From Planctomycetota bacterium (GTDB taxonomy: Bacteria; Planctomycetota; UBA8108): DNA of 15,608 bases. This document shows positions 14,875 to 15,608 of the stretch, one piece after another. The stretch spans positions 20,502 through 36,109 of the forward strand of contig NZOA01000044.1 of NCBI GenBank assembly GCA_002695115.1. Direction: 5' to 3'. The notes under the pieces are model-generated. The model was given only the letters and a program-made list of their open reading frames with translations. It was not told the origin of the DNA and made no database searches. Numbering within the stretch: the stretch's first letter is position 1; each line of letters begins with the position of its first letter. The position numbers were made by a program, and so were the translations under genes.

Positions 14875-15608
14875 GTGCCAGGTGCCCGAATCCTGAAAAT
14901 ATTGTTCCTCTCCTGGCTGCTGGCGACCCCCGCGGCCCTCAGCTCCCAGGAGGTGGTCTACCTGGAGGCTGGCTCAGACTGGAGCTGGCTTCCCGGTCTC
15001 TCAGAGGCCTCAGCGCCCCGCGAGGCCTGGCGCGAGAGCGCCTTCGACGATTCCACCTGGGCGTCCGGCGCCGCGCCCTTCGGCTTTGGAGACCCTCCCT
15101 TTGGAACCGACCTCAGCGAGAGAGATCCTCCCATGCGGCGCAACTACACCTCCGTCTATCTGCGCCGCACCCTGGAGATCCCGAATCCGGCCATGGTCGT
15201 GGCCCTCGAGGCCTCCATCGACTTCGACGATGGTTTCATCCTCTGGATCAACGGCGTCGAGGTCGCCTCGGAAAATCCCCCGGAAGAGCCGGCCTTTGAC
15301 GCCCGCGCCAGCCGCAGCCACGAATCAGGAACCTACGAGATCTTTGACCTGCCCGCGCCCTCAGATTTCATCATCCCGGGAAGAAACACCATCGCCGTCC
15401 AGTTTTTCAATGTCTCCCCCTCCTCCAGCGACTCAAAATTCGATCTCGCTCTCATCGATCCCGTGGGAATCGACACGACCCCTCCCTCCATCGCCGGCCT
15501 GCTGCCGGGATTCAACGCGCGCGTCCGGGAGCTGCGGCGCATCGAGGTGACCTTCAGCGAGGCGGTAGCCGGCGTTGACGCGGGTGACCTGCTCATCAAC
15601 GGCATCGA
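14875..15608 (+). CDS. Secreted jelly-roll / Ig-like domain protein, N-terminal part (cut by window edge)
   Basis: The frame is open from GTG 14875 to the window end (244 codons plus two bases). A signal peptide comes first: Arg5 and Lys8, then the hydrophobic ILFLSWLLATPAAL, with cleavage near Ser24. Residues about 26-200 form a beta-rich galactose-binding-like domain marked by DWSWLPG, EAWRESAFDDSTWASGAAPF, GFGDPPFGT, SVYLRRTLEIP and DDGFILWINGVEVASENPP. This type is frequent at the N-terminus of planctomycete and verrucomicrobial extracellular proteins. From about 201, TTPPSIAGLLPG and IEVTFSEAVAGVDAGDLLING begin a bacterial Ig-like (Big_5/SbsA-type) domain. The rest, including any catalytic or anchoring part, is outside the window. 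A role in binding or handling extracellular polymer is likely but not shown. Confidence 0.85.
   Translation, partial: MPGARILKILFLSWLLATPAALSSQEVVYLEAGSDWSWLPGLSEASAPREAWRESAFDDSTWASGAAPFGFGDPPFGTDLSERDPPMRRNYTSVYLRRTLEIPNPAMVVALEASIDFDDGFILWINGVEVASENPPEEPAFDARASRSHESGTYEIFDLPAPSDFIIPGRNTIAVQFFNVSPSSSDSKFDLALIDPVGIDTTPPSIAGLLPGFNARVRELRRIEVTFSEAVAGVDAGDLLINGI

Noticed and set aside
14856..15299. 147-codon plus-strand frame with an ATG in the last gene region
   Set aside because: Its product is Arg/Pro-rich with no family features. The frame one base over, from GTG 14875, has a signal peptide, jelly-roll motifs and an Ig-like domain and stays open to the window end.

Overview
The window looks like a piece of a GC-rich bacterial chromosome, most likely from an uncultured member of Planctomycetota. 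The pointers are a secreted protein ending in the dockerin-like 'GDAN-x-DG' double-loop domain common in planctomycete surface proteins, an FGE-dependent sulfatase, jelly-roll/Ig-like secreted proteins, a DUF4416 gene, and GC-rich codon use throughout. The phylum call is an inference from gene content; the window has no rRNA or tRNA gene, CRISPR array, insertion sequence or phage gene.

Left part (1-2676, minus strand): a tightly packed housekeeping operon read leftwards, glycyl-tRNA synthetase -> ScpA (condensin kleisin) -> Fmt (methionyl-tRNA formyltransferase, only its N-terminus is inside the window). The ScpA/Fmt junction is a 4-base ATGA overlap. A good sigma70-like promoter lies just upstream of glyS. 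Positions 2677-3100 are a 424-bp divergent intergenic region with nested palindromes and a stem-loop.

Middle (3101-7776): one very large secreted modular protein (1532 aa) made of a Sec signal peptide, four PA14-like beta-sandwich modules, two Ig-like modules, a malectin-like domain, two 31-residue Asp/Cys-rich repeats and a dockerin-like tail. I see no catalytic domain. It ends at a strong intrinsic terminator whose T-tract also contains the stop codon of the convergent oxidoreductase gene (7775-8791, minus).

Right part (8930-14731, plus strand): a four-gene unit with near-zero spacing, consisting of an M16 zinc peptidase with HxxEH, an M16 partner lipoprotein without HxxEH, an arylamine N-acetyltransferase-like enzyme and a DUF4416 protein. 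A secreted sulfatase follows 84 bp later. The two M16 proteins are complementary: one keeps the zinc site and has lost the Arg/Tyr substrate-binding pair, while the other keeps Arg/Tyr and has lost the zinc site. This points to an obligate heterodimer at the cell envelope. The acyltransferase-like and DUF4416 genes coupled to it are the part of the window whose biology is least clear and most worth following up.

Right edge (14875-15608): the start of another secreted jelly-roll/Ig-like protein, initiated at GTG and cut by the window end.
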